Of a stretch of DNA of 64,000 nt, positions 31,685 through 38,856 are shown piece by piece (positions within the stretch are counted from its first letter, which is position 1; the number at the start of each line of letters is the position of its first letter). Below the pieces are notes generated by a model. The model made no database searches. It had not been told where the DNA came from and was given only the letters and a program-made list of their open reading frames with translations. The stretch spans positions 62,001 through 126,000 of the forward strand of contig JACRTB010000007.1 in the NCBI GenBank assembly GCA_014385025.1. Direction: 5' to 3'. The translations under genes were made by a program, and so were the position numbers. This stretch comes from Yanshouia hominis (lineage in GTDB: Bacteria; Bacillota; Clostridia; Oscillospirales; Ruminococcaceae).

Positions 31685-32490
31685 AACTGCCGCGGCTTTT
31701 TTTCGGAACCAACCTCAAAATGTACCAGACGGCGAGTGAAACGGCCGCCTTTCTCGGCGAACTGGCACAGCTTACCGCCGATCTCCGGGAGGAGCCGATT
31801 ATCCGCTTTGTGATTCCGTCCTTCCCGTCGCTGCCCGCGGCGGGGGCGGTCGAGCGCAACGGCATCCGGCTGGGAGCGCAGAATATGCACTGGGAAAACG
31901 CCGGGCAGTATACCGGCGAAGTCTCTCCCCTGATGCTGCGGGACCTCGGCTGCATCGACCTCGTGGAGATCGGGCATTCCGAACGGCGCCAGCTTTTCGG
32001 GGAGACGAGCCAGCAGTGCAATCAAAAGGTTCTGTCCGCCCTCGCCAACGGCTTCACCGCCCTGCTCTGCGTCGGAGAAACGGCGGCCGAAAAATATTAT
32101 TCGATCAGCGATGAAACGCTGGCCATCCAGCTCAAGGTCGGCCTTGCGGATGTCTCTCCCGCCGAAATCGCGGCGGGCCGGGTCTGGATTGCCTATGAGC
32201 CGGTCTGGGCGATCGGGGTCAACGGCAAGCCCGCTCCCCCCGCCTATGTGCAGGAACGCCATCAGCGCCTGCGCCTGCTGCTTCGGGAGCTTTATCCCGG
32301 GCAGTGCTGCAGTGTGCCGCTGCTTTACGGCGGCAGCGTCAACTCTGAAAATGCCAGCGCCTACATCGGCCTCGAGGATGTGGACGGCCTTTTTGTCGGC
32401 CGTGCCGCCTGGAACGCCCCTGCCTTCGACGCACTGCTCCGCCAGGTCTATGCGGTCTGGAAGGAGAAGGGCGGGTCCGGCCCCTGCTGA
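31681..32490 (+). CDS. Triosephosphate isomerase-family protein (TpiA-like)
   Basis: A 269-residue TIM protein with the catalytic set Asn11/Lys13 (FGTNLKM), His99 (IGHSERR) and Glu173 (AYEPVWAIG), and the phosphate-binding LLYGGSVN. It is longer than the usual 250 residues, and flexible loop 6 reads WAIGVNGKPAP instead of the canonical WAIGTGKTA, a one-residue insertion. Coupling to an RpiB-like gene and a sugar transporter, and the separate promoter, indicate a catabolic isomerase. The glycolytic enzyme is presumably elsewhere, which cannot be checked here. L-tetrulose-phosphate isomerase (EryH/LerI-like) is a candidate role. Confidence 0.85.
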   Translation: MKLPRLFFGTNLKMYQTASETAAFLGELAQLTADLREEPIIRFVIPSFPSLPAAGAVERNGIRLGAQNMHWENAGQYTGEVSPLMLRDLGCIDLVEIGHSERRQLFGETSQQCNQKVLSALANGFTALLCVGETAAEKYYSISDETLAIQLKVGLADVSPAEIAAGRVWIAYEPVWAIGVNGKPAPPAYVQERHQRLRLLLRELYPGQCCSVPLLYGGSVNSENASAYIGLEDVDGLFVGRAAWNAPAFDALLRQVYAVWKEKGGSGPC

Positions 32491-32599
32491 GGCCGGCCGC
32501 GGCAAAAAAGGCGGGATACGGTCTGAAATCCGCGCCGCGCGGTGAAGCCGGTTTCCCGCCGCAATCAATCTGCAATCTCCTGTTTTCTTCCCCCTATAC

Positions 32600-32640
32600 G
32601 AGCAGCCCCGTCCATCCGTTACGGATGGACGGGGCTGCTC
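32600..32640. terminator. Perfect 20-bp-arm palindrome between convergent tpiA-like and regulator genes
   Basis: GAGCAGCCCCGTCCATCCGT and ACGGATGGACGGGGCTGCTC are perfect arms around a single T. There is no U tract on either side. Position suggests a shared transcription barrier or 3'-end stabiliser. Confidence 0.6.
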
Positions 32641-32663
32641 CCAATTCTGCAAACGGCAGCCGT

Positions 32664-34583
32664 TCATGTCGTTTTTCTCCGGCCGGCCGGCTCCCGCAGC
32701 CTGCGCCAGAGGGTGGTGGTGCTGATGCCGAGCGCCCGCGCCGTCTCAGCGTGGCTTCCATGATGCTTTTGCAGCGCCTCGAGGGCTGTTTCGCGGTCGA
32801 TCTCGCGGGAGGAGCGGTAGCGCGGCCCGCCGGCGGTTTCCCCCGCCGTCCCCTGTTCGGGGCCTTCGCTGCCGGGATAGAGCGCCTCAAGGACAACCGC
32901 CTCGTCGAAGGAACCGCCGTCGTAAAGCAGGGAAAGACGCTCCGCGACATTGGAAAGCTCCCGCACGTTGCCGGGCCAGCGGTATTCCCGCAGCAGCCGC
33001 AGCGCCCCTTCCGTGAAGGCGGGCTGCGTGTGGGTGCCGCGTCTGAGCAGAACGCGCAGAATCTCCGCCACATCGTCCCCGCGCTCACGCAGCGGGCAGA
33101 GATGCAACGGCAGTACGCAGAGCCGGTAATAGAGGTCGCTGCGAAACGAGCCGCGTTCGATCTCTTCCTTCAGGTTTTTATTGCTCGCCGCCAAAATCCG
33201 CACATCGACCGAAATCACCCGGTCGTCTCCGATGCGGGTGACCTCCTTTTCCTGAATCACCCGCAGCAGCCGCGCCTGCACGGAGGGGGAAATTTCACTG
33301 ATCTCGTCGAGAAAGAGGGTCCCACGGTGGGCCAGCTCGAAAACGCCGGGCTTTCCCTCGTTGCGAGCGCCGGTAAACGCGCCTTTGACATAGCCGAACA
33401 GCTCGCTTTCCAGCAGGCTTTCGGGCAGGGTGGCGCAGTTGAGCGCCACAAAGGGCGCCGCGTGCCGGGCCGAGTGATTGTGGATGCCCTGGGCAAACAG
33501 CTCCTTTCCGGTGCCCGATTCCCCGGTGATCAGCACCGTGGAATCGGTGGCGGCAAAGCGCATCGCCTTCTGCTTGAGGCGGCGCATCGCCTCGCTGCCG
33601 CCCACGATGTCGTCGAAGTTTTTCTTGGCGTAAAGGCCCTTCTCAATCGAACTTGCGCGGATCTTGTTCTCCATCTTCTGGATGCTGTCCACCCGCTGGA
33701 GGGTCGCCACCGCGCCCATGCTCTGTCCGCCCAGGCGAATCGCCTGCGCGCTGACCACCAGCCGGGATTCCCCGGACAGCACAATCTGATTGGTCAGTTC
33801 GACCCCCTCCTCCAGAGTGCGTTCCAGCTTGGGCACTGTAATGAATTCACTGAGGCGGCGCCTGCGCCAGCCCTCGGCCGGCACCCCGAGGAGTTGACGC
33901 GCGAGGGTGTTGATATTGGTCAGATAGCCCTGCCGGTCAACCGACACAATGCCGTCGTTGACGCAGTTGAAAATGGAGGAAACCGCTTCATAGCGGTACT
34001 CCTGCTCGCGGGCGATGCGCAGCAGGTAGCGGGCTTCCTCCGCGGCCTCGAGGGCCTCCTCCCGGTCGAGGCCGGTATAGATGCCCTGCAGGCCCATCTC
34101 CTGCGCCCGGCGGTAGACGGCGCCGCCGCCGATCACCAGCCGGATGCCGTCGCGGCGCACCTCCTCGAGAATCTCGTCGATCCTCGCCTCGTCGTTGCCG
34201 AGATCCGACCCGACCAGCTCGAAATAGCGCAGGCTGTCGCCGAGCGCCTCCCGGAAGCGGTCAAAGCCGCGCACATCCCCATACCAGCCGATCAGCGCGA
34301 AGCGGTCGGTGAGCGCGTAGGCCTTTTCGATCATTCCGAAAAAGTCGATATAGGTCCGCTTGAGATCGACCACCGGGACGGTCACCCTCTTTTTCAGCTC
34401 GGTGGCCGCGCCGCCGCGGGAAATCAGCACCTTGGTCCCCTCGGCGATGACCGAGGTGGCCGCCTCGAAAAAGTCGTTGAGGGGGCTGTAAAGAACTCCG
34501 ATTTCAAGCTGGTTTTCCGCAAAGACGCCGGTGAGAAATTCCACATTGGGCTTGTGGGTGGTAAGCCATACGATTTCCTGCAA
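32664..34583 (-). CDS. Sigma-54-dependent activator, PrpR_N-PAS-AAA+-Fis architecture
   Basis: A 639-residue activator. Residues 1 to about 190 form a PrpR_N-type sensor (EIVWLTTHKPNVEFLTGVFAENQ; VLISRGGAATELKKR). About 200-310 is a PAS domain (SSIFNCVNDGIVSVDRQGYL). About 330-560 is the AAA+ domain with Walker A GESGTGKE, the sigma-54 contact loop GAFTGA, Walker B GTLFLDEI and arginine-finger region GSFRSDLYYRL. The end is a Fis-type HTH (HGSHAETARALGISTTTLWRRL). I start at the TTG at 34583, 5 nt after AGGAGG. It faces tpiA and should bind the TTTGAAA region and activate both -24/-12 promoters. Its ligand is probably a pathway intermediate. Confidence 0.92.
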   Translation of the reverse strand: MQEIVWLTTHKPNVEFLTGVFAENQLEIGVLYSPLNDFFEAATSVIAEGTKVLISRGGAATELKKRVTVPVVDLKRTYIDFFGMIEKAYALTDRFALIGWYGDVRGFDRFREALGDSLRYFELVGSDLGNDEARIDEILEEVRRDGIRLVIGGGAVYRRAQEMGLQGIYTGLDREEALEAAEEARYLLRIAREQEYRYEAVSSIFNCVNDGIVSVDRQGYLTNINTLARQLLGVPAEGWRRRRLSEFITVPKLERTLEEGVELTNQIVLSGESRLVVSAQAIRLGGQSMGAVATLQRVDSIQKMENKIRASSIEKGLYAKKNFDDIVGGSEAMRRLKQKAMRFAATDSTVLITGESGTGKELFAQGIHNHSARHAAPFVALNCATLPESLLESELFGYVKGAFTGARNEGKPGVFELAHRGTLFLDEISEISPSVQARLLRVIQEKEVTRIGDDRVISVDVRILAASNKNLKEEIERGSFRSDLYYRLCVLPLHLCPLRERGDDVAEILRVLLRRGTHTQPAFTEGALRLLREYRWPGNVRELSNVAERLSLLYDGGSFDEAVVLEALYPGSEGPEQGTAGETAGGPRYRSSREIDRETALEALQKHHGSHAETARALGISTTTLWRRLREPAGRRKTT

Positions 34584-34655
34584 GCCTGCCTCCTTTCCGG
34601 CGGAGCAAAGCTCCATCGGCCTTTTCGACAAAAAACGGCGAAATAACACGCCCAT

Positions 34656-34684
34656 ATTATATCGGAAGCGGGCGGTGAAATCAA
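34656..34684 (-). promoter_or_regulatory. Sigma-A promoter of the activator gene
   Basis: Minus strand TTGATT (34679-34684), a 17-nt spacer, TATAAT (34656-34661). Confidence 0.8.
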
Positions 34685-34811
34685 GGCAAGGCTCCGCCTT
34701 GCTTTTTGCCCCGCGCCGGGCTATACTGGAAAAAAGCCCCGGCCGGGGAATTCCTTCCGGCGGAGGGGAAAGACTAAGGCGGGGCGGCCCGCCGCGGGAA
34801 GGGGAGCGCCC

Positions 34812-35321
34812 ATGTTTTCCGATCGAAACCACACCTGCTGCTTCACCGGACACCGGATCATCGAGGAGCGGCACCGCCCTCTGCTGCCCGGCCTGCTGGA
34901 AGCGGCGCTGCGGGAGCTGATCGCCGACGGATACTACACCTTTGCGGCGGGCGGGGCGCTCGGATTCGACACCCTCGCCGCCGAGACGGTGCTTTCCCTC
35001 CGGCGGGAACTTTCCCATCTGCGTTTGATCGTCGTCGCCCCCTTTGCCGGTCAGCCCGACGGCTGGAGCCGCGCCGACGCGCTGCGCTACGAGCGGATCC
35101 GGGAGGCGTCCTCCGATTTTATCTGCCTGGGGGCCTCCTACACCCGGGACTGCATGCGCCGGCGCAACCTCGCGCTGGTGGAGATGAGCGCGGCCTGCGT
35201 CTCCTACTGCCTGCATGAGCGCACCGGCACCTCCCAGACGGTCGGCTTCGCCCTGCGGGAGGGGTTGGTCCACATTCCGCTTGCCGGACGGCTGGAATCG
35301 CTTCTCGAAGCGGAAATATGA
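34812..35321 (+). CDS. SLOG-family protein (YpsA/DUF1273-like)
   Basis: A 169-residue cytoplasmic protein starting CCFTGHRIIEERHRPLLPGL, with AAGGALGFDTLAAETVLSLR and the end RTGTSQTVGFALREG. These match the SLOG Rossmann-like fold of YpsA/DUF1273 proteins, which resemble DprA and lysine-decarboxylase/LOG families and may bind a nucleotide-derived ligand. The function is unknown. GGGGAG precedes the ATG. It lies alone between the divergent activator gene and aspS. Confidence 0.8.
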   Translation: MFSDRNHTCCFTGHRIIEERHRPLLPGLLEAALRELIADGYYTFAAGGALGFDTLAAETVLSLRRELSHLRLIVVAPFAGQPDGWSRADALRYERIREASSDFICLGASYTRDCMRRRNLALVEMSAACVSYCLHERTGTSQTVGFALREGLVHIPLAGRLESLLEAEI

Positions 35322-35355
35322 CCCCTGATCCCGGCCGGAATCTTGCGCTTTTCTC

Positions 35356-35384
35356 TGGACAAACCCTGCCGCATATGCTATGAT
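35356..35384 (+). promoter_or_regulatory. Sigma-A promoter of aspS
   Basis: TGGACA (35356-35361), a 17-nt spacer, TATGAT (35379-35384). Leader of about 125 nt; no T-box core was seen in it. Confidence 0.75.
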
Positions 35385-35516
35385 ATCATGCATGAGAATG
35401 GGCGTTTGACGGCGACGTGACCGCGATCCTTCGCCGGGGATGCCCTTATTTGCGCTTTTCAGAGCCGGAATGTTGAGGCGGCCCGCCCGGCGCCGCAAGG
35501 AAAGGAATGACCCTTT

Positions 35517-37265
35517 ATGTTTTTTGAAAACCAGTACCGAACCAGGACCTGCGCCGCGGTCGGCGAGTCCGATGTCGGCCGCCGTGTCCGGCTGGCCGGC
35601 TGGGTCGAAAATATCCGCGACCACGGCGGCGTGCTCTTCCTCGACCTGCGGGACCACTATGGAACCGTGCAGGTGGTCATCCACGACGACGGGATGCTCG
35701 AAGGGGTCATGAAGGAAGCGGTCGTCTCGATTGAGGGAGAGGTTGCGCTGCGCGACCCCGAAACGGTCAACCCCAAGCTTGCCACCGGTACCGTCGAGCT
35801 CAAGGCCGAGAGTCTGGAGGTCATCGGACGGTCTCAGGGCGGGCTTCCCTTTGAGGTGCAGAGCTCCACCGAAATCAAGGAGGAGCTGCGCCTGCGCTAC
35901 CGCTATCTCGACCTGCGCAATCCCAGGATGCAGGCGATGCTCAAAAAGCGCGCCGACCTGCTGCTTTTTCTGCGCAACAAGATGACCGGGCTCGGCTTCA
36001 CCGAGGTGCAGACCCCGATTCTCTCGGCCTCCTCGCCCGAAGGCGCCCGCGACTATCTGATTCCGGCGAGAAAGCATCCCGGCAAGTTCTATGCGCTGCC
36101 GCAGGCTCCCCAGATTTTCAAGCAGCTCCTGATGGTTTCGGGGGTTGACCGCTATTTCCAGATCGCGCCCTGCTTCCGCGACGAGGATGCCCGCGCCGAC
36201 CGTTCCCCCGGCGAGTTCTACCAGCTCGACTTTGAGATGGCCTTCGCCACCCAGGAGGAGGTCTTTACCGTCGCCGAGCAGGTCCTGACCGAAGCGTTTG
36301 AAAAGTTTACCGGCAAGCCTGTCACCCACGGCCCCTATCCGCGCATCACCTACCGGGAAGCGATGCTGCGCTACGGCTCGGATAAGCCCGATCTGCGCAA
36401 CCCGCTCTTCATCATCGACGTTTCCGACATCTTCGACAACTGCACCTTCAAGCCCTTCCAGGGGCATACGGTGCGGGCGATCCGGGTGCCGGGCTGCGCC
36501 GCCCAGCCGCGCAGCTTCTTTGAGCAGATGCTCGAGTTCGCCACCTCGATCGGCATGAAGGGCCTCGGCTATGTCAAGGCCAACGAGGAGATGAAGCTCC
36601 TCGGCCCGATCGATAAGTTCGTGCCCGCCGAGGAGAAGGTCCGCCTCATCGAGCGCAGCGAGCTTGCCTCCGGCGACGTGCTCTATTTCATCTCGGATGC
36701 CACCGAGGAAGCGACCGCCAAGCTCGCCGGACAGATCCGCGCCGAGCTGGGCCGCCGGCTGAACCTGCTCACCGACGATTTCCGGATGTGCTATATCGTT
36801 GATTTCCCGATGTACGAGCTTGACCCCGTGACCCGCAAGGTCGGCTTTACCCACAACCCCTTCTCGATGCCGCAGGGTGGGCTTGCGGCCCTCAACGAAA
36901 AGGACCCGCTGGAGATCCTTGCCTGGCAGTACGACATTGTCTGCAACGGTGTGGAGCTGTCGAGCGGCGCGGTGCGCAACCACGACCGTGAAACGATGGT
37001 GCGCGCTTTCGAGATCGCGGGCTACGGCGAGGAGACGGTCCGGGAGAAGTTCGGCTCGCTCTATTCCGCCTTTGCCTACGGCGCGCCGCCCCACGCGGGC
37101 ATGGCCCCGGGCATCGACCGGATGCTGATGCTGATGATGGACGAGCCTTCGATTCGTGAGATCATCGCTTTCCCGATGACCGCGAACGCCGAGGATCTGC
37201 TGATGGGTGCCCCTTCCGAGGTCACCGAAAAGCAGCTCCGGGAAGCGCACATCAAGGTCCGCTGA
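35517..37265 (+). CDS. aspS: Aspartyl-tRNA synthetase
   Basis: A 582-residue class II synthetase charging tRNA-Asp. The N-terminal OB fold (RVRLAGWVENIRDHGGVLFLDLRD) binds the anticodon. Motif 2 is CFRDEDARADRSPGEFYQLD, and motif 3 is GMAPGIDRMLMLM. Between them lies the bacterial GAD insertion, as expected from the length. Sequence alone does not tell whether it is discriminating or also charges tRNA-Asn. The ATG follows AAGGAAAGGA. A bidirectional terminator follows. Confidence 0.97.
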   Translation: MFFENQYRTRTCAAVGESDVGRRVRLAGWVENIRDHGGVLFLDLRDHYGTVQVVIHDDGMLEGVMKEAVVSIEGEVALRDPETVNPKLATGTVELKAESLEVIGRSQGGLPFEVQSSTEIKEELRLRYRYLDLRNPRMQAMLKKRADLLLFLRNKMTGLGFTEVQTPILSASSPEGARDYLIPARKHPGKFYALPQAPQIFKQLLMVSGVDRYFQIAPCFRDEDARADRSPGEFYQLDFEMAFATQEEVFTVAEQVLTEAFEKFTGKPVTHGPYPRITYREAMLRYGSDKPDLRNPLFIIDVSDIFDNCTFKPFQGHTVRAIRVPGCAAQPRSFFEQMLEFATSIGMKGLGYVKANEEMKLLGPIDKFVPAEEKVRLIERSELASGDVLYFISDATEEATAKLAGQIRAELGRRLNLLTDDFRMCYIVDFPMYELDPVTRKVGFTHNPFSMPQGGLAALNEKDPLEILAWQYDIVCNGVELSSGAVRNHDRETMVRAFEIAGYGEETVREKFGSLYSAFAYGAPPHAGMAPGIDRMLMLMMDEPSIREIIAFPMTANAEDLLMGAPSEVTEKQLREAHIKVR

Positions 37266-37294
37266 GACCGTCTCTGTATTCCAATGAAGTAAAC

Positions 37295-37334
37295 AAAAGG
37301 CAGGCGCAATGGTTTTCCATGCGCCTGCCTTTTC
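37295..37334. terminator. Terminator after aspS
   Basis: AAAAGGCAGGCGCA and TGCGCCTGCCTTTT arms around a 10-nt loop; T runs form on both strands. The right arm is also the first element of the 74-bp repeat that follows. Confidence 0.85.
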
Positions 37335-37468
37335 TTCGCGTTAAAACGGGAAGAGGCGTTATCAGAAAAACGAAAACAGGGTTCAGCGTACCTTGCGCCT
37401 GCCTTTTCTTCACGCTAAAACGGGAAGGGGCGTTATCAGAAAAACGAAAACAGGGTTCAGCGCGCTTT
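37321..37468. repeat. 74-bp tandem duplication at the 3' end of the AbrB-like gene
   Basis: Two direct copies start at 37321 and 37395 with GCGCCTGCCTTTTCTTC. They share AAAACGGGAAG and CAGAAAAACGAAAACAGGGT with only a few differences. The inner copy contains the last codons and stop of the AbrB-like gene (ends 37457); the outer copy repeats them outside the gene. Confidence 0.9.
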
Positions 37469-37702
37469 GGCAAGGCATTCTCCGCAGAGCCGCGCCCCGT
37501 TGGGCAGGCTGCGCAGATCTTTGCGCGCGCCGCAGCAGAAGCAGGCGCCGGATGCCGGACGCAAAAAGATGACCCCGCGCTCCTCATCGAAGCAAACCTC
37601 CGCCTCGCCGGGCGAGACAAACCCCGCCTTTTGTCTCGCCTCCATGGGGAGCACGAGCCGTCCCAGCTCATCAATTTTCCGCGTGCCGAATACCAGTTCC
37701 AT
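37457..37702 (-). CDS. AbrB/SpoVT-type transcription regulator with zinc ribbon
   Basis: An 81-residue protein. The N-terminal swapped-hairpin AbrB DNA-binding domain is recognisable as GTRKIDELGRLVLPMEARQ...GVIFLRPA. A short C-terminal zinc-ribbon-like segment follows with two CxxC pairs (CFCCGARKD and LCGECLAKAR). AbrB relatives control transition-state and sporulation genes in Firmicutes. I start at the ATG at 37702 after GGAGGGG. It is divergent from an XRE regulator gene across a 137-bp AT-rich region. Its 3' end is tandemly duplicated. Confidence 0.85.
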   Translation of the reverse strand: MELVFGTRKIDELGRLVLPMEARQKAGFVSPGEAEVCFDEERGVIFLRPASGACFCCGARKDLRSLPNGARLCGECLAKAR

Positions 37703-37736
37703 GGTGAAACCCCTCCACATTTGTAATTTAATGGAA

Positions 37737-37765
37737 ATTATAACGCAATTCCAGAATATAGTCAA
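37737..37765 (-). promoter_or_regulatory. Sigma-A promoter of the AbrB-like gene
   Basis: Minus strand TTGACT (37760-37765), a 17-nt spacer, TATAAT (37737-37742). Confidence 0.82.
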
Positions 37766-37773
37766 TGATAAAC

Positions 37774-37802
37774 TTGACGGTTTTTCACTTTTTCAATAGA
37801 AA
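37774..37802 (+). promoter_or_regulatory. Possible promoter of the XRE gene, with an inverted-repeat operator
   Basis: TTGACG (37774-37779), a 17-nt spacer, TAGAAA (37797-37802). The heptamers ATAGTCA (37759-37765) and TGACTAT (about 37807-37813) form an inverted repeat spanning both divergent promoters, a plausible operator. Confidence 0.45.
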
Positions 37803-37839
37803 CTATGACTATAAACTGTAGTGTGAATGGGGGGATGGA

Positions 37840-38196
37840 ATGATAGACAAAGATTTAAGGGCGCTAGGCAGACGCATTCAAATGGTCCGAAGGGGTCAAA
37901 GAATTACGCAAGAATGTTTAGCTGAACGCGTCGGAATCAGTACCAATTATCTCTCTAACATCGAAACCGGCCGCGACACTTGCTCTTTTATCGTGTGTCT
38001 GGAAATTGCTAATGCCCTCAACACCAGCATGGATTACCTTTTGGGCGGTCTTTTGCGATATAATTTGAATCGTCCTGAGTTCCAAACTGAAGTACAGGCC
38101 CAACTGTTCTACCAGATCAACGGAATGAGCGAAGCGGACTGTGAACATCTCCTGCGCTATCTCGATCTGATGCGCGAATACCGCCAACCGAAATGA
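37840..38196 (+). CDS. XRE-family helix-turn-helix regulator
   Basis: A 118-residue protein. Residues 8-65 form a Cro/C1-type HTH (RIQMVRRGQRITQECLAERV, then GISTNYLSNIETGR and LEIANALNTSMDYLLGG). A helical C-terminal tail of about 45 residues (EADCEHLLRYLDLMREY) may dimerise. The coding sequence is visibly richer in A+T than the neighbouring genes, hinting at later acquisition. It is divergent from the AbrB-like gene and may regulate it and itself through the shared AT-rich region. Confidence 0.85.
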   Translation: MIDKDLRALGRRIQMVRRGQRITQECLAERVGISTNYLSNIETGRDTCSFIVCLEIANALNTSMDYLLGGLLRYNLNRPEFQTEVQAQLFYQINGMSEADCEHLLRYLDLMREYRQPK

Positions 38197-38215
38197 AACC
38201 CGTCCGGGAAAATCG

Positions 38216-38253
38216 AACCGCCTCAGGCTGTCCGCACAGCCTGAGGCGGTTTC
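38216..38253. terminator. Terminator after the XRE gene
   Basis: ACCGCCTCAGGCTGT and ACAGCCTGAGGCGGT are perfect arms around 4 nt, followed by TTCTT. It separates this gene from the leftward acetyltransferase gene. Confidence 0.8.
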
Positions 38254-38328
38254 TTCCCGTGTCAGAGATATTTTGTTTATTGCCCGCCCTGGCTGCTTCG
38301 GCTCCCATTCCCCGAACGGGTTCCCGCT

Positions 38329-38856
38329 TCATTGCACGCCGCTTCCTTCCTCCAGCGCCGGAAGCCGGAAGGAGAGAATATCCAGCCGCAGGCCGTTTCG
38401 CTCGAAGCCCCCCTGCCGTACCCCGCATGGCAGAAAGCCCATCCTCTCCAGAATCCGCAGGCTTGCGGCGTTGCGCTCCACCGCATCGGCGGCCAGTTCG
38501 GCCCGGGGATAGCTCTCCCGCATCCGTGCGGCCAGCCATGCGGCCGCCTCGCCGCCGATCCCCCGCCCCCAAAAACCGGGCAGGAATTGATAGAAGAATC
38601 CGAAACGCCGCCAGCCTTTCCCGAGCGGCGGGGCGCCCGCAACCCCGCAGGGCTCTCCCTTGCACCGCACCAGATAAATCGTCGGGACCGGCAGGCCCCG
38701 CTGGCCTTCGAGCAGCGCCTCCATCCGCAGGCGCGACTGCGCCGGTGTGCAGGGCCGTTCGACGGCGGTGTAGCGGATCACCTCCGGATCGGACCAGAGC
38801 CGCGCCATCACCTCAAAATGCGCCGCCGAAAGCGGCTCGTAACACAGTTCATTCAT
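38329..38856 (-). CDS. GNAT-family N-acetyltransferase (RimJ-like)
   Basis: A 175-residue acetyltransferase. YEPLSAAHFEVMARLWSDPEV is the usual RimJ/RimL-type beginning. The acetyl-CoA loop is FLPGFWGRGIGGEAAAWL (Q/RxxGxG as GRGIGG), and AVERNAASLRILERMGF is the conserved N-x-x-S-x-x-x-x-E-x-x-G-F element. The substrate is unknown. The ATG at 38856 overlaps the end of cca by 8 bp, so the two are co-transcribed. Confidence 0.88.
   Translation of the reverse strand: MNELCYEPLSAAHFEVMARLWSDPEVIRYTAVERPCTPAQSRLRMEALLEGQRGLPVPTIYLVRCKGEPCGVAGAPPLGKGWRRFGFFYQFLPGFWGRGIGGEAAAWLAARMRESYPRAELAADAVERNAASLRILERMGFLPCGVRQGGFERNGLRLDILSFRLPALEEGSGVQ

Noticed and set aside
34600-37250. A very long minus-strand open frame antisense to aspS and continuous with the sigma-54 activator
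   Set aside because: It is the shadow of aspS in GC-rich DNA. The activator's domains begin only at 34583, where an RBS and TTG start lie.
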